DNA of 64,000 nt from NCBI RefSeq assembly GCF_030418315.1, contig NZ_JAUHPV010000001.1, positions 496,001-560,000 on the forward strand, written 5' to 3'. The stretch comes from Demequina zhanjiangensis (GTDB taxonomy: Bacteria; Actinomycetota; Actinomycetes; Actinomycetales; Demequinaceae). The notes under the pieces were generated by a model. That model ran no database searches and was not told the origin of the DNA. It saw only the letters and a program-made list of their open reading frames with translations. A program made the translations under genes and the position numbers. The stretch's first letter is position 1. Each line of letters opens with the position of its first letter. Below are positions 33,575 through 47,280 of this stretch, piece by piece.

Positions 33575-34654
33575 ATGTCCTTCAGCATCAAGCGCACCGC
33601 TGTCGTCGCAGCGGCCGCCGTCGCGGCGCTCACGCTCGCCGCCTGCTCGTCCGGCTCCGCAGACGAGGAGCCCACCGCCTCCGAGACCGGTGAGGAGTCG
33701 ATGGAGGCCGCCGACTACGGCGACCTGACCCTCCAGCTGTCCTGGATCAAGAACGAGGAGTTCTCGGGCGAGTTCTTCGCGGACTCGAACGGCTACTTCA
33801 CCGATGCGGGCTTCTCGTCCGTCGACATGGTCTCCGGCCCGTCGACCGGCGCCGCCGAGCTGCTGTCCGGCACCGCCGACGTCGCGCTGTCCGACGCCGT
33901 GTCCATCGGCTCCGCAGTGGCGGCCGAGGGCGCCCCGCTCAAGATCATCGGCGCCACCTACCAGGCCAACCCGTTCACCGTGCTCTCGCTGGCCGACGGC
34001 GGCAACATCATGACCGCCGAGGACATGATCGGGAAGCGCATCGGTGTCCAGGACTCGAACACCTCGCTGTTCATGGCGCTGCTCGCCGCCAACGGCATCT
34101 CTGAGGACGAGCTCGAGATCGTGCCGGTCCAGTACGACCCGGCGCCGCTCACCAACGGCGAGGTCGACGGCTTCATCGCCTACCTCACCAACGAGTCCCT
34201 CATCCTCGAGGCCGCCGGCTACGACACCGTGAACCTGCCCTTCGCCGAGAACGGTCTGCCGTTCGTCGCCGAGACCTTCACGGTCACCGACGAGACCATC
34301 GCCGAGGACCGCGAGATGCTCAAGGCCTTCCTGGTCGCCGAGATCATGGGATGGACCGACGCGGTGAACGACCCCGCCGAGGGCGCTCGCCTCGCCTACG
34401 AGGTGTACGGCGCTGACCTGGGCCTCGAGCCCGAGGTGTCCGAGGCCGGCGCGATCGTCCAGGCCGAGCAGCTCGTCGTCTCCGACGAGACCGTCACCAA
34501 CGGCCTGTTCACCATCTCCGACTCGCTCCAGGCGGAGACCCTCGCGTCGCTCGCCGGCGCGGGCATCGAGCTCGAGGCGTCGGACCTGTTCGACATGAGC
34601 CTGCTCGACGAGGTCTACGCCGAGCACCCCGAGCTGATCGCCTACGCAGGCTGA
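33575..34654 (+). CDS. ABC importer substrate-binding lipoprotein (NMT1/THI5-like)
   Basis: The 359-residue protein has a signal peptide and lipobox LAAC (Cys21), then an SsuA/NMT1-type periplasmic-binding fold: [36 protein letters not shown] and [11 protein letters not shown]. The family binds small ligands such as pyrimidine precursors, sulfonates, nitrate and, in several clusters, purines or their breakdown products. Being divergent from xdh and followed by an 8-oxoguanine-deaminase-type gene, a purine-related ligand is the best inference. GGGAGAG lies 5 nt before ATG 33575. Confidence 0.88.
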   Translation: MSFSIKRTAVVAAAAVAALTLAACSSGSADEEPTASETGEESMEAADYGDLTLQLSWIKNEEFSGEFFADSNGYFTDAGFSSVDMVSGPSTGAAELLSGTADVALSDAVSIGSAVAAEGAPLKIIGATYQANPFTVLSLADGGNIMTAEDMIGKRIGVQDSNTSLFMALLAANGISEDELEIVPVQYDPAPLTNGEVDGFIAYLTNESLILEAAGYDTVNLPFAENGLPFVAETFTVTDETIAEDREMLKAFLVAEIMGWTDAVNDPAEGARLAYEVYGADLGLEPEVSEAGAIVQAEQLVVSDETVTNGLFTISDSLQAETLASLAGAGIELEASDLFDMSLLDEVYAEHPELIAYAG

Positions 34655-34674
34655 TCAGTCCGAGGAGCTCAGAC

Positions 34675-35499
34675 GTGACGAACGTCGACAGCACCGGTGC
34701 CCGGGGCGAGACCGCCCCGGGCACCGGCCTGCAGATCACCGACCTCACCAAGGTCTTCCACTCGCGTGGCAAGACCACGACCGCCCTCCAGGACGCCACG
34801 CTCCACACGGACCAGGGCTCGTTCCTGGCCCTCCTGGGACCGTCCGGCTGCGGCAAGTCGACCATCCTTCGCATCCTCGCCGGGCTCGAGGAGCCCACGA
34901 GCGGCAGCACCCGGGTCGACGGGCGCACGCCCGCCGACCTGCGCGCCTACAACGAGCTCGGCATCGCCTTCCAGGACTCCGCGCTCCTGCCGTGGCGGTC
35001 GGTGTACGCCAACATCAAGCTGCCCTTCGAGGTCGCCGGGAAGCCGGTCGACCACGACTACATCGAGGAGCTGATCGAGCTCGTCGGGCTCAAGGGATTC
35101 GAGAAGGCCAAGCCCGCCCACCTGTCGGGCGGCATGCGTCAGCGAGTCTCGATCGCGCGTGCGCTCGTCCTCAAGCCCTCCGTGCTGCTGCTCGACGAGC
35201 CGTTCGGCGCGCTGGACGACATGACGCGCCAGCGTCTCAACCTCGAGCTGATGCGCATCCTCGCGGCGAAGCCCGCGACCACCCTGCTCGTCACCCACGG
35301 CATCACCGAGGCGATCTTCCTCGCGGATCAGGTCGCCGTCATGAGCCCCCGGCCGGGTCGGGTCAAGGAGGTCATGCAGATCGACCTCCCCCGTCCGCGC
35401 ACGCCCGACATCCAGCGCAGCCCCGAGTTCCACGCCTACGTGGATCGCGCCTCCGACCTGCTGTTCGGAGACGGCGGCGCGGCCACCGAGGACGACTGA
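34675..35499 (+). CDS. ABC importer ATP-binding subunit
   Basis: The 274-residue ATPase has Walker [11 protein letters not shown]-loop [11 protein letters not shown], signature LSGGMRQR, Walker [13 protein letters not shown] and the H-loop VTHGITEA, typical of the SsuB/TauB group. It energises the importer formed with the two permeases encoded next. GTG 34675 follows GAGGAG. Its stop overlaps the next start by one base (TGATG). Confidence 0.95.
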   Translation: MTNVDSTGARGETAPGTGLQITDLTKVFHSRGKTTTALQDATLHTDQGSFLALLGPSGCGKSTILRILAGLEEPTSGSTRVDGRTPADLRAYNELGIAFQDSALLPWRSVYANIKLPFEVAGKPVDHDYIEELIELVGLKGFEKAKPAHLSGGMRQRVSIARALVLKPSVLLLDEPFGALDDMTRQRLNLELMRILAAKPATTLLVTHGITEAIFLADQVAVMSPRPGRVKEVMQIDLPRPRTPDIQRSPEFHAYVDRASDLLFGDGGAATEDD

Positions 35500-36293
35500 T
35501 GCGCAGGCTTCCGTCGTGGGCCACCGCGGTGCTCAGCGCCGTCGGACTGCTCGCCGCGTGGTGGATCTCGTCGCTGACGATCTTCGCCAACGTCGGGTCC
35601 GGCAACACCCAGGCGATCCCCACGCCGGTCCAGGTGATCCAGGACTTCGGCGAGATCGGGCTGGGGTTCTACTGGACCCACTTCTCGGTCACGCTCCATG
35701 AGGCGGCCCTGGGCTACCTGTGGGGCAACGGCCTCGCGCTGGCGCTCGCCGCGCTCGTCATGGTGATCCCGCGGCTCGAAGGCGTCGTGTCGCAGCTCGC
35801 AGTCATCACGTACTGCATCCCGATCGTCGCGATCGGTCCGCTCCTCGTGCTCATCTTCGAGGTGCCCGACCGCGGCGAGCCCTCCGGCACCGCCGTCTTC
35901 ATGGCCGCGCTCAGCGTCTTCTTCACCACCGTCGTCGGCTCGCTTCTCGGCCTGCATGCCGCCGACAAGGCCAGCCTCGACCTCGTCTCGGTCTACGGCG
36001 GAAACGCCTGGATGCAGCTGCGCAAGGTCCGCGTCGTGGCCGCCCTTCCCGCCGTGCTCACCGCGCTGCAGATCGCGGTGCCCGCGGCCTTCCTGGGCGC
36101 TGTGCTCGGCGAGTACTTCGGCAAGGTCGAGACGGGCATCGGAGTCGCGATGGTCATCGCCCAGCAGGCCCTCAACTCGCCGCGAGTGTGGGGCATCGCG
36201 CTCATGTCCGGCCTGATCGCCCTCGTGCTCTACCTGGGCGTCGGCCTCCTCACGCGTCTCGCGACGCCCTGGTCGAAGGGAGCGGCCGCATGA
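35499..36293 (+). CDS. ABC importer permease 1
   Basis: The 264-residue SsuC/TauC-like permease has an N-terminal helix, about six membrane segments and the cytoplasmic coupling loop around VYGGNAWMQLRKVRVVAALPAV, which corresponds to the EAA motif contacting the ATPase. ATG 35499 overlaps the ATPase stop, and its own stop overlaps the next permease by ATGA, so all four importer genes are translated together. Confidence 0.92.
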   Translation: MRRLPSWATAVLSAVGLLAAWWISSLTIFANVGSGNTQAIPTPVQVIQDFGEIGLGFYWTHFSVTLHEAALGYLWGNGLALALAALVMVIPRLEGVVSQLAVITYCIPIVAIGPLLVLIFEVPDRGEPSGTAVFMAALSVFFTTVVGSLLGLHAADKASLDLVSVYGGNAWMQLRKVRVVAALPAVLTALQIAVPAAFLGAVLGEYFGKVETGIGVAMVIAQQALNSPRVWGIALMSGLIALVLYLGVGLLTRLATPWSKGAAA

Positions 36294-37183
36294 GCCCGCA
36301 GATGAGCGCCGCCGTCGCGGACAGCCCGGGTGCGGCTGGGCCTCAGAGCCAGATGCTCGCCGACAAGGTCCGCCGCGACGCGCGCGCCTCGACCCTCAAG
36401 GCGCTCGGCGCCTCGCTCCTCACCTTCCTCCTCACCCTGGTGGGCGTCACCGTCCTGTGGCAGCTCGCGCTGTGGGCGTCAGACCTGTCGCCCTACGTCG
36501 CCAAGGGTCCGGTGGACGTGTGGAACTTCTTCTTCGTGGAGGAGGCCGCGGCGGAGAACCGCGCCGAGATCCTCGGCAACCTCGCGGTGACGCTCGGCGA
36601 CGCCGTGATCGGCTTCGCGGCAGGACTCCTCATCGCGCTCCTGGGCGCCATCGGGTTCCGGCTCTCGCGTGGATTCGAGCAGGCGATGATGCCGATCGCG
36701 CTGCTGCTGCGCTCGGTGCCGCTTGTCGCGTTCGCGCCGATCATCATCATGATCTTCGGACGCGAGTTCGCGACCGTCGCGGTCATGGGAGGCATCGTCG
36801 TCCTGTTCCCGGCGCTCGTGAACATCGCCTTCGGGCTCCAGCAGTCGTCCCAGCAGACCCTCGAGGTGGTGCAGGTCTACGGCGGCGGCCCGATCAAGCA
36901 GCTCACGAAGGTCGCGCTGCCCGCGTCGCTGCCGGCGTTCTTCGCGGCGGTGCGCGTCTCGGTTCCTGGCGCGATCACGGGTGCCCTGCTCGCCGAATGG
37001 CTCGCGACCGGCTCCGGCATCGGCGGTGTGATCAACGGGTATGCCACGTCGGCCAAGTTCGACGAGCTGTGGGCGTCGGTGGTCGTCGTCACGCTCACCT
37101 CGCTCGTGCTCTACAACCTGGTCGCGATCCTCGAGAACACCGTGCTCGCCCGCATGGGCATGCACCCGACGAAGCGCCTCTGA
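36290..37183 (+). CDS. ABC importer permease 2
   Basis: The 297-residue second permease is homologous to the first, with the EAA-like loop VYGGGPIKQLTKVALPAS and a longer soluble N-terminus (about 40 residues). Two different permeases imply a heterodimeric membrane channel, as seen in a subset of NMT1-type importers. ATG 36290 overlaps the upstream stop. The regulator gene follows after 4 bp. Confidence 0.92.
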   Translation: MSPQMSAAVADSPGAAGPQSQMLADKVRRDARASTLKALGASLLTFLLTLVGVTVLWQLALWASDLSPYVAKGPVDVWNFFFVEEAAAENRAEILGNLAVTLGDAVIGFAAGLLIALLGAIGFRLSRGFEQAMMPIALLLRSVPLVAFAPIIIMIFGREFATVAVMGGIVVLFPALVNIAFGLQQSSQQTLEVVQVYGGGPIKQLTKVALPASLPAFFAAVRVSVPGAITGALLAEWLATGSGIGGVINGYATSAKFDELWASVVVVTLTSLVLYNLVAILENTVLARMGMHPTKRL

Positions 37184-37187
37184 GCCC

Positions 37188-37781
37188 ATGGTGCACGGCG
37201 TCCCCGGCCCGGAGAGCGCAGAGGCCGCGCTGAGGTTCGGCGCTCATGTGAGGGAGCTGCGGCGCGCCCGCGGGCTGACCCTCGTTCAGCTGGCTGAGGC
37301 GACGGGGCTGTCCCACCCGTTCCTCAGTCAGGTCGAACGAGGGCTTGCGAACTTCTCGCTGCCCTCGCTGCGTCGCATCGCGGTCGCGCTCGAGACGAGC
37401 CCTGTGGAGCTGATCGCCGCGTCGGAGGCCGGCCATGGCGATGCGGCTCCACCGCCCGTGGAGATGCACCGCGTCGCGGCGGCTGACGACGCGGTGTCCG
37501 ACTTCGCTCAGGACCGGGCGGTGCCCTTGGCGCACGGCACGCGGCCGTTCCTGCCCATGGCGATCGTGTGCGACCGCACCGACCGCGGCGAGGTGTTCAC
37601 GCACGCCGAGGACGAGTGGGTGACCGTGCTCGAGGGGACGCTTCACCTGGAGCTCGACGGCGACGTGCAGGTGCTCGGGCCAGGCGACGCCGCCTACTAC
37701 GCCGGGGGAGTGGCGCACCGCTGGTGGATCGAGGACGCTCCCGCGCGACTGATCGCAGTCAAGCAGCAGTCGGTCGGCTAG
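37188..37781 (+). CDS. XRE-family regulator with cupin domain
   Basis: The 197-residue protein has an N-terminal XRE helix-turn-helix (residues about 18-72: LRRARGLTLVQLAEATGLSH, FLSQVERG) and a C-terminal cupin_2 domain (from about residue 120) with GEVFTHAEDEWVTVLEGTL and GPGDAAYYAGGVAHRW. Such regulators bind a small ligand in the cupin and often control neighbouring catabolic or uptake genes, so it probably controls the importer operon it ends. It shares the tetranucleotide CTAG with the converging deaminase gene: both stops lie in 37778-37781. Confidence 0.9.
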   Translation: MVHGVPGPESAEAALRFGAHVRELRRARGLTLVQLAEATGLSHPFLSQVERGLANFSLPSLRRIAVALETSPVELIAASEAGHGDAAPPPVEMHRVAAADDAVSDFAQDRAVPLAHGTRPFLPMAIVCDRTDRGEVFTHAEDEWVTVLEGTLHLELDGDVQVLGPGDAAYYAGGVAHRWWIEDAPARLIAVKQQSVG

Positions 37782-39139
37782 TCCCCGGCGAGCCGCGCCG
37801 CGGCCGCGGTGACGCGCTGAGCGATCGATCCCTCGTCCGTCCGGGTGAGCAGGCCGTCCCGCACCACCTCGCGTCCTTGCACCAGCATGAGGCGCACCGT
37901 GGGCAGCGACCCGAGCGTGAGGGCCGCCACGGGATCGGCGATGCCGGCGTGCTCGACCGCGGTGAGATCCCAGGCGACCACGTCGGCCAGCTTGCCGGGC
38001 TCGAGCGAGCCGATCTCGTCCTCGCGGCCCAGCACGCGTGCGCCGCCCATGGTGGCCATGCGCAGCGAGTCGCGGCCCGGCATGGCGGTGGCGCCGTCCC
38101 GCAGCCGCGCGACGAGCGCCGCCTGACGGATCTCGGATCCGAGCGTGCCGTCCTCATTGGAGGCCGCTCCGTCCACACCGAGGCCCACCGCCACGCCCGC
38201 GTCGAGCATCGCGCGCACGGGAGCGATGCCGGCGGCCAGGCGGGCGTTGGAGGAGGGGCAGTGGGCCACTCCGGTGCCCGTCGCGGCGAACGTGGCGATG
38301 TCGGCGTCGGACAGGTGGACGCAGTGGGCCATCCACACGTCGGGCCCAAGCCAGCCGACCGACTCGAGGTATTCGGTGGGGCTCATGCCGAACCGTTCGC
38401 GGCAGAACGCGTCCTCCTCGACCGTCTCGGAGCCGTGCGTGTGCAGGCGGACGTCGAGGCTGCGCGCGAGGGGAGCGGACTCGCGAAGAAGGTCGGTGGT
38501 GACGGAGAATGGCGAGCACGGCGCGATGGCCACGCGGACCATCGAGTCGAAGGACCTGTCGTGAAGATGCAGCACTGCGTCCTCGGAGGCTCGCAAGGCG
38601 TCGTCTGTCGACTCGACGGCGAAGTCGGGGGGAAGCCCGCCGTCGCTCGCGCCCAGGTCCATCGAGCCTCGCGTGAGCTGGAGACGGAGGCCGATCTCCC
38701 GCGCCTCGTGGGCGATGGATCCCAGGATGTCCCCCGAGCCGCGGGGGAAGATGTAGTGGTGGTCGCCGACCGTGGTGCAGCCCGACCGTGCGAGCGTCGC
38801 CATCGCGCCCGCGGCGCCTGCACCCACGGTGTCCGCCGTGATGCGCGCCCAGGTGGGGTAGAGCGCGACGAGCCAGTCGAACAGGATCGAGTCCTGCGCC
38901 CAGCCTCGCGTGAGCCACTGGTAGAGGTGGTGGTGGGTGTTCACGAGCCCTGGGGTGACCAGCATCCCGGTGGCGTCGATCCGCTCGGCGGCGGCGTCAC
39001 GCAGGCCCGACGGCGCAGGGCCAGGGCCGACAGCGGTGATCCGCCCGTCGCGGATCGCGAGATGGCCTGGCGCGTGCTCGGTGCCGGCGGCGTCCACCGT
39101 GACGATGTGCCCGCCCTCGATCAGCGTCAGTCCGGCCAT
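37778..39139 (-). CDS. 8-oxoguanine deaminase-type amidohydrolase
   Basis: The 453-residue amidohydrolase of the ATZ/TRZ group has NTHHHLYQWLTRGW with metal His, LHTHGSETVEED, WMAHCVHL and GVDGAASNEDG with the metal Asp. The LTRGWAQD and HCVHL contexts are those of 8-oxoguanine deaminases, which convert 8-oxoguanine to urate and so feed the same pathway as xanthine dehydrogenase. Hydroxyatrazine-type and other aminopurine deaminases are close relatives. GGAGGGAG lies 7 nt before the ATG at 39139. Confidence 0.85.
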   Translation of the reverse strand: MAGLTLIEGGHIVTVDAAGTEHAPGHLAIRDGRITAVGPGPAPSGLRDAAAERIDATGMLVTPGLVNTHHHLYQWLTRGWAQDSILFDWLVALYPTWARITADTVGAGAAGAMATLARSGCTTVGDHHYIFPRGSGDILGSIAHEAREIGLRLQLTRGSMDLGASDGGLPPDFAVESTDDALRASEDAVLHLHDRSFDSMVRVAIAPCSPFSVTTDLLRESAPLARSLDVRLHTHGSETVEEDAFCRERFGMSPTEYLESVGWLGPDVWMAHCVHLSDADIATFAATGTGVAHCPSSNARLAAGIAPVRAMLDAGVAVGLGVDGAASNEDGTLGSEIRQAALVARLRDGATAMPGRDSLRMATMGGARVLGREDEIGSLEPGKLADVVAWDLTAVEHAGIADPVAALTLGSLPTVRLMLVQGREVVRDGLLTRTDEGSIAQRVTAAAARLAGD

Positions 39140-39245
39140 CCGTGCACTCCCTCCGTGCGGCCGGTCGGCCACGGCACCAGGCTACTCGTGGCCGGTGCCC
39201 TGAGGCCGGTGCGTGTGCTCCCGCTGCGGTGTCGGGGGGACGTGA

Positions 39246-41510
<2,265 letters not shown>

Positions 41511-41592
41511 GGCCCCCGTCCGGGTCCGGCCACCGGACAGACCGGCACATCGCCGGACATACCCGCCCCCGTGTCGACGTGGCGCATGCGGA

Positions 41593-41608
41593 CGCCGGGC
41601 GCCCGGCG
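41593..41608. repeat. Perfect 16-bp palindrome before the OmpA-like gene
   Basis: CGCCGGGCGCCCGGCG is fully self-complementary and lies next to TAATGT (41610-41615), a possible -10 for the OmpA-like gene. It may be the ligA terminator or an operator in the promoter spacer. Confidence 0.6.
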
Positions 41609-41667
41609 CTAATGTGGGTCTCGCGGCGCGGCTCACAGCGCTCGACGCGCGCGTCAGGAGGGTGACG

Positions 41668-42453
41668 ATGGGCAACGAGGACAGGGCCTCGAGGCGACGC
41701 TACGTCGCTGGGCCGATCCGGTGGTGGCTCCTCGCGCTGGGCCTTGTGCTCACGCTGACCGCGGTCACGTACGGGTTCGCCGCCTCCGTCGCCTCATCCA
41801 CCGACACCCAGGCGCGTCGGGCGCTCGACGCCGCGGGACTCGACCAGGTCCTCGTCGACGACGTCCAGTACCGCGATGTGGCGCTGCGGGGCCCCTCCGA
41901 CGTTCAGGACGCGGCGACCGAGACGGTCTCCAGCCTCGAGCTCGTGCACACGGTCGACTACACGGTCGACGAGTCCCTCGCGCCCACTCCTTCGCCTGAG
42001 CCGACGCCCACCGAGACCGCCGAGCCCTCGCCCAGCCCGAGCGAGTCCGCCTCGCCCTCGCCGAGCGCCACGCCGTCCGAGACCGAGACTCCGGCCCCGC
42101 CGCTGCCCGAGCTGCCGTCCGTCTACTTCGAGGCGTTCTCCGCCGACCTCACCACCCGTGCGAGGGCCGAGCTCGACGGCATCGCCGACACGATCCTCGA
42201 CGCGCTCGAGACCAACCCCGGCCTCACAGTCCAGATCGATGGCTACAGCGACTCGCTCGGCACCGATGAGGAGAACCAGGCCCTCACGCTCGAGCGTGCG
42301 GAGAACGTGCGGGACTACCTGGCCCAGGCCGACGTGCCGCGCAGCATCATGGAGACCACCGGGCACGGCGAGGCCTCGCCTGTCGCCTCGAACAGCACGG
42401 AGTCGGGCCGTGCGCTGAACCGACGCGTCGAGATCACGCTCACGGAGGGATGA
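41668..42453 (+). CDS. OmpA-family protein with single transmembrane anchor
   Basis: The 261-residue protein has an N-terminal basic stretch and one transmembrane helix (about residues 20-42), an external segment, a Pro/Ser/Thr/Glu-rich linker of about 40 residues (PSPEPTPTETAEPSPSPSES) and an OmpA-like peptidoglycan-binding domain with TVQIDGYSDSLGTDEENQALTLERAENVRDYL and the final ALNRRVEI. It probably tethers the membrane to the cell wall. AGGAGG lies 6 nt before ATG 41668. It is co-transcribed with the next gene. Confidence 0.88.
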   Translation: MGNEDRASRRRYVAGPIRWWLLALGLVLTLTAVTYGFAASVASSTDTQARRALDAAGLDQVLVDDVQYRDVALRGPSDVQDAATETVSSLELVHTVDYTVDESLAPTPSPEPTPTETAEPSPSPSESASPSPSATPSETETPAPPLPELPSVYFEAFSADLTTRARAELDGIADTILDALETNPGLTVQIDGYSDSLGTDEENQALTLERAENVRDYLAQADVPRSIMETTGHGEASPVASNSTESGRALNRRVEITLTEG

Positions 42454-42458
42454 CGATC

Positions 42459-43178
<720 letters not shown>

Positions 43179-43289
43179 CCGTCGGACGGCGCCGTCGGCG
43201 GGCCACAGGACGCCGACCGGGCGTTTCCGTACACTGGCGACTGACAACGCAGTCCTCGTGCCTCGACGACCCCGGAGGGAGGCGACCGC

Positions 43290-43868
43290 ATGACCTACAC
43301 GGTCCGTGCAGTCGAACCGGACGAGACCTCACGTCTCGCGGAGATCGGAGCGCTCACCGCGCTCGCATACCTGTCTGACGGCCTGATCGACCAGTCTCAC
43401 CCGTATGTCCCGCAACTACGAGACGCGCAGACGCGCGCCTCCGAGGCGATCCTGCTCATGCTCGCCGACGGCGAGCGCGGAGAGGGCTCGGCCGTGGGCA
43501 CGATCACGCTGGTACCGCCGGGCAGCCGCTTCACCGAGCTGGCGCAGGACGGCGAGTACGAGCTGCGGATGCTCGCGGTGTCCCCCCTCGAGCGGGGGCG
43601 AGGCCTCGGGCGCGCGCTCGCCCAGGCCGCGCTCGACATGGCCGTGGAGCGGGGGGCCTCGCGCGTGGTGCTGTCCACGCTGGACACCATGCACGCCGCG
43701 CATCGCCTGTACGAGGCGATGGGCTTCGTCCGACGCGAGGACCTCGACTGGGTGGCCGACGACACGACGGCCGAGCGGATGACGCCCGAGGAGGCCGCAC
43801 GCCGCGCAGACGACGTCACGGCGCCGCCTGTGACGCACCGCTTGCTCGGCTACTCCTGGGAGCCGTGA
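43290..43868 (+). CDS. GNAT family N-acetyltransferase
   Basis: The 192-residue protein has a GNAT acetyl-CoA site: ELRMLAVSPLERGRGLGRAL (motif A with R-x-x-G-x-G/A) and the later LYEAMGFVRRED strand (motif B). The substrate is unknown. GGAGG lies upstream of ATG 43290. It stands alone between the OmpA-like pair and gatCAB. Confidence 0.9.
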   Translation: MTYTVRAVEPDETSRLAEIGALTALAYLSDGLIDQSHPYVPQLRDAQTRASEAILLMLADGERGEGSAVGTITLVPPGSRFTELAQDGEYELRMLAVSPLERGRGLGRALAQAALDMAVERGASRVVLSTLDTMHAAHRLYEAMGFVRREDLDWVADDTTAERMTPEEAARRADDVTAPPVTHRLLGYSWEP

Positions 43869-43934
43869 GCAGGGACGCCACCGCGCCCGCGAGACGCCCC
43901 CACGGCCCTCCGATCCGCCACTAGACTGGCGGCC

Positions 43935-44234
43935 ATGTCATCCCTCGAACGCTCTGACGTGGCGCGGCTGGCCGCGCTCGCGCGCATCGACATGACGGAC
44001 GACGACCTGGACCGCCTGTCCGGTCAGCTGTCCGCCATCGTCGACGCCGTGGCCAAGGTCGCCGAGGTCGCAGGCACCGACGTGCCCGCCACCTCCCACC
44101 CCATCCCGATGTCGAATGTGCACCGCCCGGACGAGGTGAGGCCCTCGCTGCCGCAGGACCGTGCGCTCGCCGCCGCTCCCGAGGCTGAGGACGGCCGCTT
44201 CCGCGTCCCGCAGATCCTGGGGGAGGAGGCATGA
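43935..44234 (+). CDS. gatC: Asp/Glu-tRNA amidotransferase subunit C
   Basis: The 99-residue GatC has the short helical pattern [18 protein letters not shown] and the C-terminal [12 protein letters not shown]. It stabilises the GatA-GatB complex that makes Gln-tRNA (and Asn-tRNA) by transamidation. TAGACT (43922-43927) is 7 nt upstream of the ATG with no RBS, so the operon mRNA is probably leaderless. The stop overlaps the gatA start by ATGA. Confidence 0.95.
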   Translation: MSSLERSDVARLAALARIDMTDDDLDRLSGQLSAIVDAVAKVAEVAGTDVPATSHPIPMSNVHRPDEVRPSLPQDRALAAAPEAEDGRFRVPQILGEEA

Positions 44235-45760
44235 CCACCGTGGACTGGACCCGCAAGACCGCAGCCCAGATGGCCGCCGCCCTGAAGGCCGGCGAGGTGA
44301 CGAGCGTCGAGCTCACGCAGGCGCACCTCGACCGCATCGCTGCCGTCGACGGCCCTGTGCACGCGTTCCTGCACCTCGACCCCGAGGGCGCGCTCGAGAC
44401 CGCCCGCAAGGTGGACGAGGACCGCGCCGCAGGCGTCGAGCTGCCCGCGCTCGCGGGTGTGCCCGTCGCGGTGAAGGACGTGCTCGTCACCGAAGGCCTG
44501 CCGACCACGGCAGGCTCCAGGATCCTCGAGGGCTGGATCCCGCCGTACGACTCGACGGTGTCCGCGAACCTCAAGGCCGCGCGCATGCCGATCCTGGGCA
44601 AGACCAACATGGACGAGTTCGCCATGGGCTCGTCCACCGAGCACTCCGGCTACGGTCCCACGCACAACCCGTGGGATCTGGACCGCATCCCCGGCGGCTC
44701 CGGCGGTGGCTCGGCTGCGGCGCTCGCAGCCTTCGAGGCCCCGCTCGCGATCGGCTCGGACACGGGTGGCTCCATCCGCCAGCCCGCGTCGGTGACCGCG
44801 ACCGTGGGCGTCAAGCCCACCTACGGCGGCGTGTCCCGCTACGGCGCGATCGCGCTCGCCTCCTCGCTCGACCAGCTGGGCCCGTGCGGCCGCACCGTGC
44901 TGGACACGGCGATGCTCCACGAGGTCATGGGTGGCCACGACGAGAAGGACGCGACCAGCCTCGACGAGCCGGTGCCGGCGTGCGTCGACGCCGCGATGCA
45001 GGGCGCGACCAAGGACCTCACGGGTGTGAAGGTCGGCGTCATCAAGGAGCTCTCCGGTTCATCCGACGACGGTGGCGAGGGCTACCAGGCAGGGGTGAAG
45101 CAGCGCTTCGAGGAGAGCCTCGAGCGGCTCAAGGCGATGGGCGCCGAGATCGTCGAGGTCTCGTGCCCGTCCTTCGAGTACGCGCTCGCCGCGTACTACC
45201 TGATCCTCCCGTCGGAGGCATCGTCGAACCTTGCCAAGTTCGACTCCGTCCGCTTCGGCCTCCGCGTCGAGAAGGACACGGTGGAGAAGACGATGCTTGC
45301 GACCCGCGCCGAGGGCTTCGGCGACGAGGCGAAGCGCCGCATCATCCTCGGCACCTATGCGCTCTCCGCCGGCTACTACGACGCCTACTACGGCTCGGCC
45401 CAGAAGGTCCGCACGCTGATCCAGCGTGACTTCGCGGCGGCCTTCGAGCAGGCCGACGTGCTGGTCTCGCCCACGACGCCCACGACGCCGTTCAAGTTGG
45501 GCGAGCGTCTCGACGATCCGCTGGCGATGTACCTCAACGACGTGGCGACGATCCCCGCGAACCTTGCGGGCATCCCGGGCATGTCGCTTCCCTCGGGCCT
45601 CGCGCCTGAGGACGGGCTGCCCGTCGGGTTCCAGATCCTCGCGCCTGCGCACGAGGACGCCCGCCTGTACCGCGTCGGCGCCGCCCTTGAGGCGTCGCTG
45701 ACCGAGGAGTGGGGTGGCGCGTTGAGCGCGCAGGCCCCCGAGCTGGAGGTGGCAGGATGA
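44231..45760 (+). CDS. gatA: Asp/Glu-tRNA amidotransferase subunit A
   Basis: The 509-residue amidase-signature subunit has the triad Lys (VAVKDVL), cis-Ser (GGSGGGSA) and nucleophile Ser ([11 protein letters not shown]), with the GatA-specific [13 protein letters not shown]. It releases ammonia from glutamine for GatB. It is a distant paralogue of the amidase half of the fusion at 2545-4113. The stop overlaps gatB by ATGA. Confidence 0.97.
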   Translation: MTTVDWTRKTAAQMAAALKAGEVTSVELTQAHLDRIAAVDGPVHAFLHLDPEGALETARKVDEDRAAGVELPALAGVPVAVKDVLVTEGLPTTAGSRILEGWIPPYDSTVSANLKAARMPILGKTNMDEFAMGSSTEHSGYGPTHNPWDLDRIPGGSGGGSAAALAAFEAPLAIGSDTGGSIRQPASVTATVGVKPTYGGVSRYGAIALASSLDQLGPCGRTVLDTAMLHEVMGGHDEKDATSLDEPVPACVDAAMQGATKDLTGVKVGVIKELSGSSDDGGEGYQAGVKQRFEESLERLKAMGAEIVEVSCPSFEYALAAYYLILPSEASSNLAKFDSVRFGLRVEKDTVEKTMLATRAEGFGDEAKRRIILGTYALSAGYYDAYYGSAQKVRTLIQRDFAAAFEQADVLVSPTTPTTPFKLGERLDDPLAMYLNDVATIPANLAGIPGMSLPSGLAPEDGLPVGFQILAPAHEDARLYRVGAALEASLTEEWGGALSAQAPELEVAG

Positions 45761-47280
45761 CCGCGGCGCGCGTCAGCTACGACGAGGCGATGGAGGACTT
45801 CGACCCGGTCTTCGGCATCGAGGTCCACGTCGAGCTCAACACGAAGACCAAGATGTTCTGCGGCTGCGCCAACGAGTTCGGCGCCGAGCCGAACACGCAG
45901 GTGTGCCCCGTGTGCCTGGGACTTCCCGGCTCGATGCCGGTGACGAACGAGAAGGCCGTCGAGTCCGCGATCCGTCTGGGTCTCGCGCTCGGCTGCTCGA
46001 TCCGTGAGTCCAGCCGCTTCGCCCGGAAGAACTACTTCTACCCGGACCTCGCGAAGGACTACCAGATCTCGCAGTATGACGAGCCGACCTGCTACGAGGG
46101 CTCGCTGGACGTCGTCCTTGACGACGGGACCGTCGTGGAGATCGGGATCGAGCGCGCCCACATGGAGGAGGACGCCGGGAAGAACACCCACGTGGGTGGC
46201 TCCGGCGGCATCCAGGGCGCCTCGCACTCGCTCGTCGACTACAACCGCGGCGGCGTGCCACTTGTGGAGATCGTGACCAAGCCGATCACCGGCATGGGGG
46301 AGCGGACGGCGGAGGTCGCCCGCGCCTACGTGGCCACGATCCGTGACATCGTGCGTGCGCTCGGCATCTCGGACGGCCGCATGGACCAGGGCTCGGTGCG
46401 TGCGGACGTGAACCTGTCGCTGCGCGCGAAGGCTCCGGCAGGCGAGGATCAGGACGCGGTGCCGTTCGGCAAGCGCTCCGAGACGAAGAACGTGAACTCG
46501 CTGCGTGCGATCGAGCGTGCCATCCACTTCGAGGCGGGCCGCCAGGCTGCGCTGCTGTCCGACGGCAAGCCCGTGGTCCAGGAGACCCGTCACTGGCACG
46601 AGGACACCGAGGAGACGACGCCGGGTCGCTCCAAGGAGGAGGCCGAGGACTACCGGTACTTCCCGGAGCCCGACCTGCTGCCCGTCGAGCCGTCGCGCGA
46701 GTGGGTCGAGGAGCTGCGGGGCACCATCCCCGAGCACCCCGCCAAGCAGCGTGCGCGCCTCAAGGACGAGTGGGGCTTCTCCGACCTCGAGATGCGCGAC
46801 GTGGTCGCCGCGGATGCGGTGCCCGTGCTGATCGCCACCGTCGAGGCGGGCGCTACGCCGCAGGCGGCGCGCAAGTGGTGGATGGGCGAGCTCGCTCGCG
46901 TCGCCAACGACCAGGGCGTCTCGCTCGACGAGCTCTCGGTCACGCCGGCCGAGGTGGCGGAGCTCCAGTCGCTCGTCGACTCGGGTCGCATCAACGACAA
47001 GCTGGCCCGTCAGGCGCTCCAGGGCGTGCTCGCGGGCGAAGGGTCGCCGACGGCGGTCGTCGAGGCGCGAGGTCTCGAGGTCGTCTCCGATGACTCGGCG
47101 CTCGAGAAGGCCGTGGACGAGGCGCTCGCCGCTCAGCCGGATGTGCTGCAGAAGATCCAGGACGGCAAGGTCCAGGCGGCCGGCGCGATCGTCGGGGCGG
47201 TCATGAAGGCCACGCGTGGACAGGCAGACGCAGGTCGCGTGCGGGAGATCATCCTGCAGCGCGCAGGCGTCGAGGGCTGA
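45757..47280 (+). CDS. gatB: Asp/Glu-tRNA amidotransferase subunit B
   Basis: The 507-residue kinase/transamidase subunit has the family start [28 protein letters not shown] with the zinc Cys pair, [19 protein letters not shown], and [12 protein letters not shown]. The C-terminal YqeY-like tail (from about residue 400) binds tRNA. It completes the gatCAB operon. A 7-bp hairpin overlaps the stop (47278-47302). Confidence 0.97.
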   Translation: MTAARVSYDEAMEDFDPVFGIEVHVELNTKTKMFCGCANEFGAEPNTQVCPVCLGLPGSMPVTNEKAVESAIRLGLALGCSIRESSRFARKNYFYPDLAKDYQISQYDEPTCYEGSLDVVLDDGTVVEIGIERAHMEEDAGKNTHVGGSGGIQGASHSLVDYNRGGVPLVEIVTKPITGMGERTAEVARAYVATIRDIVRALGISDGRMDQGSVRADVNLSLRAKAPAGEDQDAVPFGKRSETKNVNSLRAIERAIHFEAGRQAALLSDGKPVVQETRHWHEDTEETTPGRSKEEAEDYRYFPEPDLLPVEPSREWVEELRGTIPEHPAKQRARLKDEWGFSDLEMRDVVAADAVPVLIATVEAGATPQAARKWWMGELARVANDQGVSLDELSVTPAEVAELQSLVDSGRINDKLARQALQGVLAGEGSPTAVVEARGLEVVSDDSALEKAVDEALAAQPDVLQKIQDGKVQAAGAIVGAVMKATRGQADAGRVREIILQRAGVEG

